Source of the DNA: Chamaea fasciata | Taxonomy: Eukaryota > Chordata > Aves > Passeriformes > Sylviidae | DNA: 64,000 nucleotides | Reading direction: 5' to 3' | NCBI GenBank assembly: GCA_029207755.1 | Contig: JARCOQ010000006.1 | Coordinates: forward strand, 24,820,022-24,884,021 | Shown here: positions 12,536 through 24,240 of the stretch, in pieces | How the letters are laid out: each line of letters begins with the position of its first letter | Position numbering within the stretch: position 1 is the first letter of the stretch | Notes under the pieces: model-generated | Databases searched by the model: none | Seen by the model: the letters and a program-made list of their open reading frames with translations, nothing else | What the model was told of the DNA's origin: nothing | Position numbers and translations under genes: made by a program

Positions 12536-13057
12536 TGTACTGGCTTTGTCTGAGATATGTTTTGGAATTGTAAGCAAACCAGTCTTGAAAATAGAGGGAT
12601 GTTTTTTCTGTTGCTGAACAGGGCTTACACAGCATCAAAGCCTTTTTGGTTTTTTGCATGTTTCCCTGACAGTATATGGACTGGGGGTATGCAGCAGGTT
12701 GGAAGATGACACAAACAGGAAAGCTGAACCCAAATGCCAAAAAATATGGCATTGAGCTCAGTAAGAAAGTGTGGGGGGAAGAAAATGGGAGTTTTGGTCT
12801 TTGTCTTCCCAAACAACCATCACATGTGAAGAAGCTCTGCTTTCTTGGAAATGGTTGAACCTCTGCCTGCCAACAGGAATAAATAAATAAATTTCTTTCC
12901 TTATGTGTGTGGCTTATGCTTTACCTATCAAACTGCCTATATTTCAACCCAGAAGTTTTCTCACTTTACCCTTGCTAATCTCTTTCTCTCTCTGCATTGG
13001 GGGGATTGAGAGAGGAGCTATGTGGGTCTGATTTGCCTTACAGGTTTAAACATTGAA
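12536..13057 (+). mobile_element. Solo LTR of an endogenous retrovirus (ERVL-like), apparently complete
   Basis: About 520 bp match, from end to end, an LTR family seen widely in birds. The start 'tgtactggctttgtctgag' matches the family's 5' end. Landmarks follow in order: 'cttacacagcatcaaagcc' (12625 on), 'gtctttgtcttcccaaa' (12797 on), 'tggttgaacctctgcctgcc' (12852 on), 'gctttacctatcaaactg' and 'tttctcactttaccctt' (12959 on). It ends with a 'gtttaaacattgaa' terminus. The 5-bp sequence aattc directly precedes it (12531-12535) and directly follows it (13058-13062). This fits a target-site duplication and the 5-bp length typical of class III/ERVL elements. No internal viral region adjoins, so it is a solo LTR left by LTR-LTR recombination. 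The family TATA region and polyadenylation area have decayed, and an (AATA)n tract sits at 12878-12892. Confidence 0.85.
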
Positions 13058-16000
13058 AATTCTAGATGGAGCTCCCTAAATTAATATTTATTTGAAATCA
13101 GTGATCTTTCACCTAGTGGTGAAACAAGATGGTAACTCCTCTATACATTAGTCTATGGAAAAAAAAATGCTGTTTGAGAATATCAGAATTCAATTAATTT
13201 TTACAAGGTACAATTCAGAATGAAGTGTGAGAATACAACATATAATCTTTAAGCAATGGAAGCTGCAATAATATCTAATTTTAAAGAAAATGCTAATTCT
13301 TAATTAGCTTTTTACTCAACTGACAAAATGCTTGATTTTTTTTTATGCTAGCTCCTAATCTTAATGAGAAACTCTGATTAAATATTTGCTTCCTAGAATT
13401 GCTGAGTTTGTTTCAGACTTACCTTATTCCATACATTATGGTTAGCAGTTAGCATTTTCTCAAAATGTAAAACACCATAATGAGAATTTCCTAAATGGAA
13501 ATGTTTTACTGAATCCTACAGTGCACATGCAGGGAAAATTCTCCCTGAAGTTACCCTTTGATCTTTCATCATAATGTTCTGATTCTAAAAACTTCATTAA
13601 TTTCAACATTTTTAGAGTAATTGTTCCAATAAGGATAAAAAAAGTGCCAATGGGATTTAATGTTAAATCTGTGTGTAAGTACATTCCAGAAAAAAAAAGA
13701 CAGATATTGTGCATTTTCAGTGTTGAGTCTCATTTCCTTACCTTTAATGTTAGCAGCATGCCAAAAATCTTATGTAAATGGGTAAATTGCAACACATAAT
13801 GTCTGATTAATCTATGTACCAAGTGATTCATTTGGCTGACACTGAAGCTTCTAGAGGGGAACAATCCAGCTTCATATAGGAGATTTAAAATTACAATGAG
13901 CCATATTGGATTTCACTCTACTGGTCACTAGATTACCAACTTGGAAAGCAATTAACAGATTTCAGTATGAATTGAAATTAATCCCTGAAATGCAGTAGCT
14001 TTGCATCACTATGCATCACAGAGTCATGGTTTTCTACAACTGCTACAAAAATAATGGAATGTAAAACTAAACCTCCCAGCTGCACTAACACAGCAAATAC
14101 ACTTCTTTCTTCCTGCTTTATTTGCTTTTGGAGCGCCAGGATAGAAGGCATAATATAATTTCCTGTCAAACTGCACTTCATAGTCTCAGATGATATTTTA
14201 TAAATAGATAGAAAAGGGTAGATATCAGAGAGGTAGTTCTTTAATTTGCTAAACCAACTAGATGAAATCAATTTCCAGGTGTACTTAAAAACTGTGCAAT
14301 TGAGAGTGAGATAATTGCAAATTTCATTTTGTTTAAATGAAAGAAAACAGTTTTGATTTCAGAAAATTAATTAATTTTGGCAGTACACTTGAGTTTATAG
14401 ACCCTATACAAAGCCAAGAATTTCAAGCATATCCATATCTATATTTTTACTGCTTTGGAAATAATGCTGGTTACATGGCTGCCAAAAATACTGTGCCTAT
14501 TCATACTGTGTTGTGCAAGTTCTTTGATGTCCTCTTTCTAAGTCTACACACAAGAACATTTATTAATATCACAGTGGCTGTCAGAAAGGAATGCATGAGA
14601 ATGACTTTGTCTGTACCTAATGATACTGTTCACAATTTCAAAGTTGGATATGTATGCCATCATAGGGTTGAGATTTAAAACGAATTTTCACTGTTTAAAT
14701 AGGTTGAAAAGCAGCTATATGGAGACTCTGGCATGAAAATGTTTCCTTTTGTAACTTTGGCTCCTTGAAGCAAGGCAAAATGATAACTCTGAAATATTTC
14801 ATAACTTTCCTAAAAGAAAAATTCCAGAATCCTAGCTGTACCTGATACTTTGAGGAGCCAAGAAAGTTAATGCAGTCATGCTCAATCAGAAGAGAGTCAG
14901 TTTCACTTCATGTTTCAATGTAATCTAAATTCCTGCTATTTTATTTTTTTCAAATTATGAAATTGAAAGTCCTATAGTAAAGCCAGAATAGGGGCTATGG
15001 AACAACACAAATGACTGAGATACTTTATTATTAAAGGCACAAAAGGGTTTATGACCTCTGTTGTGTATTTACTGCCTGCTATTGTGAAGAGCTCAACTTC
15101 TGACTTTAGGTATAACTGCAATAGTAAACTTTTAAAATTCCTGGGAATATCATGCCATTACTTACAAAAATACTTCTGCAAGTATTGTGTATGCACAAGT
15201 GTATGAGTCTCCAGATATATCAGGAGCGATCTAATAAAAAAAAATAAAAAAGGTAAGAGCAAGAGATCATCTAGGACACTCAAAAAAATGCATGCATCAA
15301 AAAAACTCTAAAATGCAGTAGCTGGATTCTCAGATTTGAAGAGAAGCTTTCTCAATGTGATTAGAGAAACAAAGTCATTCAGGTCTGCCATGTAGAAAAT
15401 TAAGGTTAAAATGATTGGTTTACTGCAAGTAGGTGATACTTTGATCCTCAAGAAATCACAGAGCTCAACTCAAATTCATATCTGAATCATGATTGACTTT
15501 AGGGGGATAGCAAGCCTAAGAAATACAGTATAAACTAGGTTTTCATTATTTGTCCAGAATCCTATATATTTTCTTTGAAATTACCTCAAAAAGTATTACA
15601 TTCCATGGACAAGAGCCAGTTTAGTGGTACTACACATTATTCTTCTTCATAGCTGCCAGAAGGAAACCCATTAAAAACCCAGATAATTAGATTGGCTTGG
15701 CAAAATTCATGGACATAATCATGAAATGGATGGATATGATAATCACATCACTTGGAAGAAGAGGCATGGCCTTGCTCCTCAACAGGCAGTGTTCTTGGGA
15801 AGATGTAAGGTCTTGTAAGAGGTACTAACCTTATAATAAAGCAAACAATGTTCCTATTTTTTAATACTATTTCAAGAAAGGATTTCTTAAAATCCATGCT
15901 ATCTTTTCAGGTGGTAGCTCCATGCCCTCCTGGTGAGTGTCAGAAAACCTCCTTCCTGAGAGGTAGTAACTGTATGCCTGAAGAGTCTAGTATGTACACT

Positions 16001-16872
16001 GGAGGCCTTAAACAGCAAACCCCAGAATAAAGCTGCAATTTTCTCTCTTCCACCTCCTACGGAATCAAATTGGCAAAATTATCGTCACTACTATTCCTTA
16101 TCATGCCACTTTTGGCTCTTCAGTTATCTTTTCCTCTGCAGGTATAGTTAACTCAGCAACTGCCTATATGTAAAGTTTTAACAGAAATGTTCCCATTATG
16201 TACCAGAAATCTTTAGGCCCTTGATGAGGAATGAGGGGGAAACAGCAAGCAGAGAGTTTTTCTTAGGTATGTTTTCCTGGGGTATGTTTTCCCTCAGTTT
16301 TTGATATGAGCTAGTGGCTTTATTCAAAGCATCGTATTTCATAGCTGTTTAATGCCTGATGGAGCCTGCCTAAGGGTTTGTTTAATCCCTTTCTGAGTTC
16401 ATAGTTTTGAGCTTCACAACATTCTCTGGCAAAAAATTTAAATGACGGATCAGGTGAAAAATGCTTCATCTTATTACTGGTTTAAGCCTGATACATAAAA
16501 ATTTGATTTTGATCTCACTTCTTCTCGAGCTATCAGTTATTAATTCCCCAACCTTGTCCTTGCCATTTGTCTCCATGCATATTCTCCATGCACTCACTTT
16601 CTTTTTTTTCTTTACCAGATTCAAGTACCTTGGTCTATGTAACCTTTCTAACCAGTCTATGTGTTTAAGACACTTAGTGCTTGCAACCAATTTTTCTGAT
16701 ACTTTCAGTCTTTCAATTACTTCAGTGTAATTTTGAATTAACATTTAGAATGCTACACTGATTGATCTATGTATCCTTTTCTTGTACATGATGGCTGATG
16801 TAGAGCTCATCATCTCTCATGCATAGTTTCAGTTGATTTACATCCATAGTTTGAGCACTTTCTGTTCAAAGA
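13058..16872. other. AT-rich noncoding stretch
   Basis: No supported gene. A 113-codon plus-strand frame at 14337-14678 and a 97-codon minus-strand frame at 13978-14271 have no recognisable domain and sit in ordinary AT-rich sequence. A-rich runs occur at 15235-15252. I recognise no repeat family. Confidence 0.55.
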
Positions 16873-16962
16873 AGATCAATGAAGCTGGTGAGGGGTCTGC
16901 ACCACAAGACTCACTGGGAGCATCAGGGGTGGTTGGGGTTGTTTAGCCTGGAGAAAAGGAGG
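16873..16962 (+). mobile_element. CR1 LINE fragment, about 90 bp
   Basis: The stretch 'gatcaatgaagctggtgagg' followed by 'ggtctgcaccacaag' and 'ggggttgtttagcctggag' matches the CR1 region just downstream of the reverse transcriptase. Neither the 3' end nor the upstream part is present, so it is an internal remnant trimmed on both sides. Confidence 0.75.
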
Positions 16963-18353
16963 TAGCAATAACGAAGAATCTTGTGAAACAATCTGAGATA
17001 ATTTTACTATTCAAGAATGCATGCATTCTGTATTCCAGAAGTCAAGGTGATCCCATAAAAAGGAATAAACTATGGCATTTGTCTGTTTTTAAGGAAAAGT
17101 AACTTCCAAGAGAACCCATTTGGAAAGGGACCCACAATGAACATTTCACAGCATGAGGACATCTTTCTAATACTGTTCAGTTGGCACATCTTAATTCAGC
17201 AGATAAGCTGTTATCTTTTTCTATAATTGTATGAAAAGCCAGGACTGTTGTTGCAGAGCAGAAAACAAAAGCAAGTGGTGTTCCAGAACCTTTACTAAAA
17301 AACAAGTTTCACTCATTAGTTGTACAGGGCCTTAACCTGAATGTAAAATAAAGGTACAGAGCCAAATTCAGAATTTATAAAATTTTTAGCTATCTTAGAA
17401 CTCTAAATTCATATTATTTCAAAATAATTGGAAAATTCTATAGTCACTACCTTTAAATAACCAAAAAAAATTTATACAAAAAACAGCACTGATGGAAAAA
17501 AATGTCAGCAAGCTCTTTTTTTTAGCTTTTCTATGTCTCATTTGGGACAATGAGCTCAGCATCACAAATTCATGTCAAGAGGCTTCAACTTTCAAAAAGA
17601 AATAAACACGGAACACACTATGGTATGACTTAAACTATATGTGTTGGTCGCTAGGCTAAACAAAGCTCCCTTAAAAAGAAAGGAAAACTACTTCAAATTT
17701 GTTCTTCCCTTCTTTTCTCTCCATAGTGTTGGTGAGGACAGAGAGGTTCAATCCTTAAAAAAAAAGTGATGCTGTATCTCAGTCATTCCCAGAAAAGCTG
17801 TGTTATAATCAGGTTAAACCATGTGCTGACTATAACCTACACAGCTTCACCTACAAGGCACAGAATAGAGAATCATTAATTTAAATGATGCCCTACATTT
17901 TTTTGTGATCTATTTATGTTTATAAATATTACTGAAGCTTGCACTGCTGCTTCTAGACATGAAAATTATGACACCAAAGCCAGCATCTTCATTATAGTAA
18001 CAATACTCTTCCCAGTGATTTCAACAGGGTTAATAATACATGATTCTGAACTACAAAAAACATAACAGCATAGAATCAACACTGATAATATAAACCAAAT
18101 ACAATTCAAACACAATTATTAAAGTACTTTTTTACAGTAGAACACTGTTCAATTTGCTTAATTTAGTCACACAAAATCTCAGATCTTAATTAAATTTAGA
18201 TCTTTTCAAAAATAACTTATGACTAAATATGTAGAGTGGAGAAAACAAGAAAACAAGCTCTTACTGAATGCTAAGAAAACAATGCAGAAGTTTGGATTTA
18301 TTCCATCTTTTGCTTCTTTTTATTATAGCATGATCGAAGTTGAACTCTGCAAA
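16963..18353. other. AT-rich noncoding stretch
   Basis: No gene or clear repeat. Short A runs are scattered (17461-17480, 17757-17766). A short degenerate amniote repeat-like piece at 18008-18045 is listed separately. Confidence 0.5.
18008..18045 (+). repeat. Possible degenerate amniote interspersed repeat
   Basis: 'cttcccagtgatttcaacag' followed by 'ggttaataatacatgattc' resembles a phrase found in many copies across bird and reptile genomes (a ccagtgatttcaatggg-type word followed by a TTA-rich word). I cannot name the family. The match is short and could be chance. Confidence 0.3.
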
Positions 18354-18393
18354 ACTATAGAAACAATATTCTGACTATAGAAACAATATTCTG
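18354..18393. repeat. Perfect 20-bp tandem duplication
   Basis: The unit actatagaaacaatattctg occurs at 18354-18373 and is repeated without change at 18374-18393. An exact 20-bp copy indicates a recent slippage or microduplication, possibly variable between individuals. Confidence 0.9.
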
Positions 18394-20717
18394 AATTTTG
18401 ATTTTAACAGCGACTAAATGACTTAAATATCAAATTCATAACATTTTTTTGTTAATTAATTCCCTCTTTGGTCATCTCCTCCGTTCAGGAATTCAGTCAG
18501 GAATTTGTTCACACCAATCCAAGTGAATGCTTAGCACACTCTTCGTTTTAAGCTTTTAAGAGTCAGTCTCAGCATTTCCCTCTTACCTGCTTTCATAAGA
18601 GGTAGAAAGGTCTGCAGAGCCAAGTGTTTCCTTTCCCTTTGCACTCTGCTGTCTCTTGTACCAGCATAGCCCCAAAATAAAAAGTGTACTATCTCTGAAC
18701 TTGAACAGATGTGGGATGAATCAGAAATGAAAATTAATAATGTGGTTTCAATAGAAGAGAAATTTTTAAAGTAAAGATATTTAACTGAGAATGTGTTTAA
18801 TAAAGCATTTAGGAGATTTTTTGTGTCTATGCAATTACACATTACATTAAAAATATGCCTTTTCACTAAGAGCTGAAACTCAAAAGCAATAATCTGCATT
18901 CTGTATGCACTACAATAACCAGAAGAAGTATATTTTTGTTCAAAGCTGCCACAGAGGCCTGGGGTTTGGTTCTCCTCACCCTGTTCCCACTGCTTTGCCT
19001 GTTTTATATTTTTCCTGTAGTGCACAGAACCAAAATCAAGAAAGGTTAATTCCTACAAAAAAGTTAAGTGCTACCAATCTACTCCTGGCTGGAAAACCAC
19101 TATAAGAGTTCATACACTGCATCAGCTTACTTGGCAGAAATAATGAGAATATCTGGCACTTACTAAATGTTAAGAATAGGTCAACTTCCTTCTTAAAACA
19201 AAAGGCATTGACCCTAAAAACACTGCAAGAACCATGGAGATGATGGACAGCCTGGAAACCTTTACATGCTTTTTATTTCATCTCTCTCTCTTAAGTACCA
19301 ACAGGTATAGTGTATTAAATTCATGCTGTTAAATTCTTACATTTTATAGAGGATTTAGACCTTGACTTGCTGTTTGGAGTCAGAAACAGTCTTTAGGGAG
19401 TGTTATAGATCTCTTGGCTACTCACAGTGACTGACTCCTGCTTGCTTACTTATTATTATTAAGAATTACAAATGCTTACCTTTTAAGAATGATAGCTAAG
19501 ATCTTTAAAGGTAGCAGTTTAAAAAGTACCTTAAAAGCTACTTATACCAGGTACGCACACCAGTTTCCCAAGATGTCAATAGCAACTCATTTTAGTAGCA
19601 CAAAATTGTATTAAAAAGGAGAATAAAAAGATTGCTGTTTGAAATAAAAATGTGATCTAATTTTTTTTTCCAATCCCATTTTCAAAAAGAAAATAAAGCT
19701 TCAATAGTCATAATTACATGTCTGTACCCTTTTTGAAAGGGCAGATTTTGTTGCACTGAAGTCAGCTGGTATATTTTGTTAACTTGAGTTTCGTCAGACT
19801 CAGAACTTCAAACCCTGCCTCTGCCTCTCTCCCTCTTCCAGTTCCATTTATTCTGCAAGAACTTTCTGCCTTATATATAGTATCTCACATGTATGCAAAA
19901 TTGCCTCTTAATTCTTTTAACAAAACGAAAATCACATTTCTGACATAAGAATAAAGCAACTTTCATTCCTTTGCTAACAGGTCAAACAAGAAAAAGCACA
20001 AACCAGTAGTGAGCATCAAATCTTAGATAATGATTAAATAATTAGATTAAATTAGATACTCTTGAATTGTTAGTGGTCTAAAATGATGCTTTTATGAACA
20101 ATTTTGGGCCATTTTATGTCTAAGTTGGACATACATCAAATGTATGCCTGTATTTCTTGACAAGTCTTAAAAATACTCAAAACAGTCTTTTTTCTAACAG
20201 TCTTGACTAGAAGAAGATTATATGATTTTTCTTTACTAAACCTGTAATGCTAACTTTTTGCATCATTTATACCTCAATTTTAAAAGGCCTTCCAATGCCT
20301 GGCTGTTGACCAATACACAATAATGTTCTTGTCAATGTAACTAGATACTCAGAAACACAGATGAATCACATCCCTTTAGACCTCACAGTCTTCTGCTTTA
20401 AACAGCTAGAAGTTCTCCTCCCATTGCCTTAGTGCAGACATCAATGCAGTGTCTGAGCTGATGGGTACAATGGATCCAGACCCCACCTCACAGAGCATTC
20501 TACACTTCCATTCTTTCACAATCCATCCTCCCCTTCTTGAAATCTTTCAATTTTACTTCCTTTCTATTTAGTGCTATCCCTCTTTGTCCTTTCATCAGGA
20601 AGGCTTTTATCATCTCTAGAAAGTGGACTTTTCAACTATACATTAACACAGGAGCAAGAAATGCATCAGCCTTCCAGCCACACAGATTCCACCTGTCATT
20701 TTCCCTCGCGAGATTGC
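18394..20717. other. AT-rich noncoding stretch containing a long unexplained ORF
   Basis: The minus-strand frame at 18531-19025 (164 codons) is the longest outside repeats. It has no domain I know, its composition is that of AT-rich DNA, and I do not call it a gene. The rest holds no recognised repeat. The part next to 20718 is pyrimidine-rich. Confidence 0.5.
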
Positions 20718-21292
20718 TCCTGAAGTATGGTATCCAGCTCTGCTGGATATCTCACAAGAAAGATGAGGACCTGTTAGAGCAGATGCAGAGGAACCCATAA
20801 AGATAATCAGAGGGCTGGGACACCTCTTCTATAAAGGCAGGCTGAGAGACCTGGAGTTGTTCAGCCTGGAGAAGAGAAGTCTTCAGGGATACCACATTGA
20901 GGCCTTCTAATACCCTAAGGGGTCTTATAAAAGGTAGGGAAAGGGACATTCTATACAGGCAGGTAGTGACAGGATAAGGGGTAATGGTTTAAAACTGAGA
21001 GAGAACAGAATACAATTAGATATTAGGAATTCTTTATTAAATAAATACTTTAAAATAAGTACTTCACAAATTAAATTCTGAAATAAATTCTTTATTCAGG
21101 GGGTGATGAGGCACAGGGACAGGTTGCCCAAAGAAGTTATGGATGCTCAATCCCTAGAGATGTTCAAGGCCAGGTTGGATGGGGCTTTGAGCACCCTGGT
21201 CTAGTGGCAGGTGTCCCTTTCTATGGCAGGGGGATTAGAACCTGATGATCTTTAAGGTTCCTTCCAACCCAAACCATTTTGTAGTTCCATTG
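20718..21292 (+). mobile_element. CR1 LINE 3' end with a small internal insertion
   Basis: The copy runs from the 'tatccagctctgctgg' region through 'ataatcagagggctgggac', 'ttgttcagcctggagaagag', 'caaggccaggttggatgggg' and 'ccttccaacccaaaccattt' to its 3' end. It is in sense orientation and mostly 3' untranslated sequence. Compared with the remembered consensus, 58 extra AT-rich bases sit at about 21039-21096. The 11-bp word aattctttatt flanks the extra segment at 21028-21038 and 21086-21096. No intact reading frame remains; the 87-codon ORF at 20537-20800 only overlaps its edge. Confidence 0.9.
21039..21085. repeat. 47-bp AT-rich insertion inside CR1, flanked by 11-bp direct repeats
   Basis: The segment interrupts the CR1 word that should read from 'tattagga' directly into 'ggtgatgaggcac'. 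The identical 11-mers on both sides could be a target-site duplication around a small insert, or a partial tandem duplication that has since diverged. The insert matches no element I know. Confidence 0.6.
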
Positions 21293-23837
21293 TTTTAAAA
21301 CTCTCCACTTACATGTTTTAATCACCCTACTGACTTCCTGCTTTTCTATTTGCGCTCCCTGGGGCTAAAATTTCTTTTCCTGCTCTTTGGTTGTTTCTGA
21401 TTTGACTTATTACTTCAAGCATCTTCAAAGATTTTTACAGGCCCCAAATTTCAGATTTACAGTATTTCATAACTCTGTGACATGCTTTTGTAGTCTTGGT
21501 CTGAATGCAACAGTGCATTTGTAGGACACCATGATCAGGCAGAGCCTGGCTGACAGGTGTGAAGTTCTGCACTGCTGCAGCAGTCCTTTCATTTGGTTGT
21601 ACATGTAGGTGTAGGATGGGGAGCTCCTCATCACAAAGCAGGGTTTACTGTTACTAATCATGGTGATATAATCAATGTGTCAGCTCATGTGTGCTGACAG
21701 CTCCTGGTGATAACCTAGCAGCACAGCAAAATCACAAGTAGCTTAGTCTTTTCATGAAGGAAGGTATGGTTATAAATACACATTTTTAAATTAAAACATA
21801 AAAAGAGAAATTTCATGTAAAAACACTCATTGATACAACTATACTAAACTAAAAATTTAAAAAAAAAAGTCAACTGGCATTTATCCTTATAAAATTGTTT
21901 TGGCAAAGATCAGAATTTTGATTACAATATATCAGTTCTGTGGAAATTTAACCATCTTTTTATATTTTAGATGAATTTTTTTTGTTATTTCACACAAATA
22001 TTGAAAAGATTTTATTCTCTTTTGTCGGAGGTTTTATCTTTCCTTTTTTTATCTCTTACTGTCTCTCTTACATATAACATGTAGATACATCTTTTTACAA
22101 AGATGGCATCCATATTTCTTGGAAATATTGCATTATCTTTCTCTTTCTTTTGTTCTCCTTTCTTTCTTTGTTTGTCTTTGTTGTATGAGTGTATGCCTGG
22201 CTGCACTATTCTGTTTTGTGGGTAGTGAACTCCAGCAGCACCCCTGAAAGAAAACTGAGAATTTTGAATGGCACTTTAAGTTAGATTTTAGTGGACTTGG
22301 TCTTCTGTACTGTCCTTGAAACTGACAGCTGAAAATGTATTATGGAACCCCCAATTACCTCTTCCCTTGTCTATTAAAACTACTTGTGGAAGCATCAGGG
22401 TTGTGCAAAGACACCAAGATACTTGTGAAATAAATATCAAGAAGCAGTTGATTAAGCTTTAGAAAAAATCACCGTACAGCGCAGATTTTCTTGAAGACAA
22501 CAGATTTGTCTTCAAATGTGTGTTCCCTTGTGTTTAATACATCGATGAAAATACACAGAATATTCATGTCAGTAACACAAACATTCTAAAGCTGAAAAAA
22601 CTCTAATTGAGAGATTTCAAGTTGTCTGGTATAACTTCAGGCATAGGTTTGTCAACATAAGCAGTAATGTTATTTTGTACTTATATAAAGGATGCTCTTA
22701 AAATGTCCAGTCAGGATCCATGAGAGACTTATTGTACTATAAACAATTTGCTGGGATTCAGAATATTAGTCCTAGCAAGGAAGACTACAGTTTGATAAGT
22801 AGGACTCACAAACAATAATTGAGAGGCAAATGCAATTATTAATCAAATTTTATATTTTTTTTCATTCCCCCACCCAATTCTGACTCAATAAATTTCTCAG
22901 ATATTCTTGCCCACAAGAACTCCATTTTATTGACATGCATGTAAATTGCTTGTTGAATCTTCTCCAGATAAAGACCAAGGAAGTAGATACTCAAAATTAG
23001 TCCCAGAGATACAAAGCATTCATGAGAGAAAACCACAAATAACTTAAAAGTTCATCATGCAGCCATGCATTAAGCAAGTAGATCAGATAAGAAGAATACA
23101 CAAATAAATCACATATTATTGCAATATAAATGTAAGATTCAGATTTCTTCTGCAGGACAAAAAAGAGCAGAAGTTGTGCTATCTCAGTCCATAGTTCTTT
23201 GTACTAGTATTTTCTACCAGTTTTACAAAAGTACGTGTCTGAGTCAGTTGGTTCTGGTTAATCATGTTGTAAAACTCAAAAAATGAAGTCTCAGTTCTAC
23301 ATACTTTTGAAATCTCTTGTCTGTGGTGCTTTCTTGCTATACTATTTAATTCAGAGTGACTGATGACATGTCAGCTTGCATTGTCTGTATATCACTTGCT
23401 CATGTTCCTCTAAACTCCTGTACATTTCTAATGCTTTATCAATTACTATACTAAGATCCACTAAGATTAATACCATATAGTAGGTTTTCATGTTGATTAG
23501 CAGTAAACTCATATTCATTTCACTTTGTCTACTGCAGTTTCTATAAAAAAGACATAATTAGTGAACTGGATTAATACAAGTTTCTTTGCCAGAACCAGTA
23601 AAAATTCTTCAAAGGAATTACTGTTCTACCAGCCTCTTGTCTTTCATTGAAGTTATCAGCAAGCATGTGCACAATCTGCTTTGCATAATCTTGAGGAAAA
23701 CTAATCAAACATGTCATAAAAAAGGTCCTAGTATAAATAAAAATACTCTGAGAGAGTGGAAGCAAATAGTCAGTTGTAGTGGGTAGAGTACTTTAAAAAG
23801 GAAGCCAACAGTGGAGAAGCAGATGAATACCTGCTGA
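21293..23837. other. AT-rich noncoding stretch
   Basis: No gene supported. A pyrimidine-rich patch lies at about 22010-22190; it gives a Lys/Arg-rich minus-strand frame (22012-22206) that is an artefact of composition. Another short run lies at 22852-22865. No repeat family recognised. Confidence 0.5.
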
Positions 23838-24030
23838 GTCCTGTGTTGTTCAAAGCACCCAAAAATGGCCTGGAAAAGTAAGGAGTAAGCCGAAAATTTG
23901 ATGGAGACACAAAATTTATTAATGTTAAAATATCTATGTAGCTATATTAGTGTTATAATAACAATATGAAAGTTGTAGCTGTGGCAAGAACCAACTGCAG
24001 AATTTCAAAAGGTCTTCCTGAGACAAACTG
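23838..24030 (+). mobile_element. Old CR1-type LINE fragment, end of reverse transcriptase
   Basis: 'cctgtgttgttcaaagcacc' translates to a PVLF word, the hallmark of the CR1 reverse transcriptase stretch PVLFNxFIxDL. It is followed by a 'gatggagacacaaaatt' word matching the 'GATGATACAAAATT' part of old CR1 subfamilies and a degraded 'caactgcagaatttc' word. Divergence is high, so this is an ancient copy. It is oriented opposite to the CR1 tail that starts 13 bp later. Confidence 0.5.
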
Positions 24031-24042
24031 TGGGATATATAT

Positions 24043-24240
24043 GATAGAATAATTCAGCCTGGAAAAGACCTTTAAGAACATCAAGTCTAGCCATTAACAT
24101 GGCATAACTAAATCCACCACTAAACCATGCCTCTAATGGCCATATCTCTCCATCTTTTATATAACTCCAGGGGAGGGGACTCCACCACTTCCCTGGTCAG
24201 GCTGTCCCAATGCCTGACAGCCATTTTGTTGAAGAAATTA
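24043..24240 (-). mobile_element. CR1 LINE 3' tail
   Basis: On the plus strand it reads 'gatagaataattcagcc', 'ggaaaagacctttaag', 'ccaccactaaaccatgcc', 'actccaccacttccctgg' and 'gttgaagaaatta', the inverted last 200 bp of a CR1 subfamily. It is truncated at the 5' side, as is usual. No terminal octamer array is obvious beyond 'gatagaat'. Confidence 0.85.

Noticed and set aside
12327..12812. 161-codon minus-strand ORF
   Set aside because: It runs antisense across a CR1 tail and the solo LTR; it has no domain and is explained by repeat sequence.
14337..14678. 113-codon plus-strand ORF as a gene
   Set aside because: No recognisable domain, ordinary AT-rich composition, no splice or promoter context. 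Length is within what chance gives in 64 kb of AT-rich DNA.
22012..22206. Lys/Arg-rich minus-strand ORF as a small basic protein
   Set aside because: Composition follows directly from the plus-strand pyrimidine tract.
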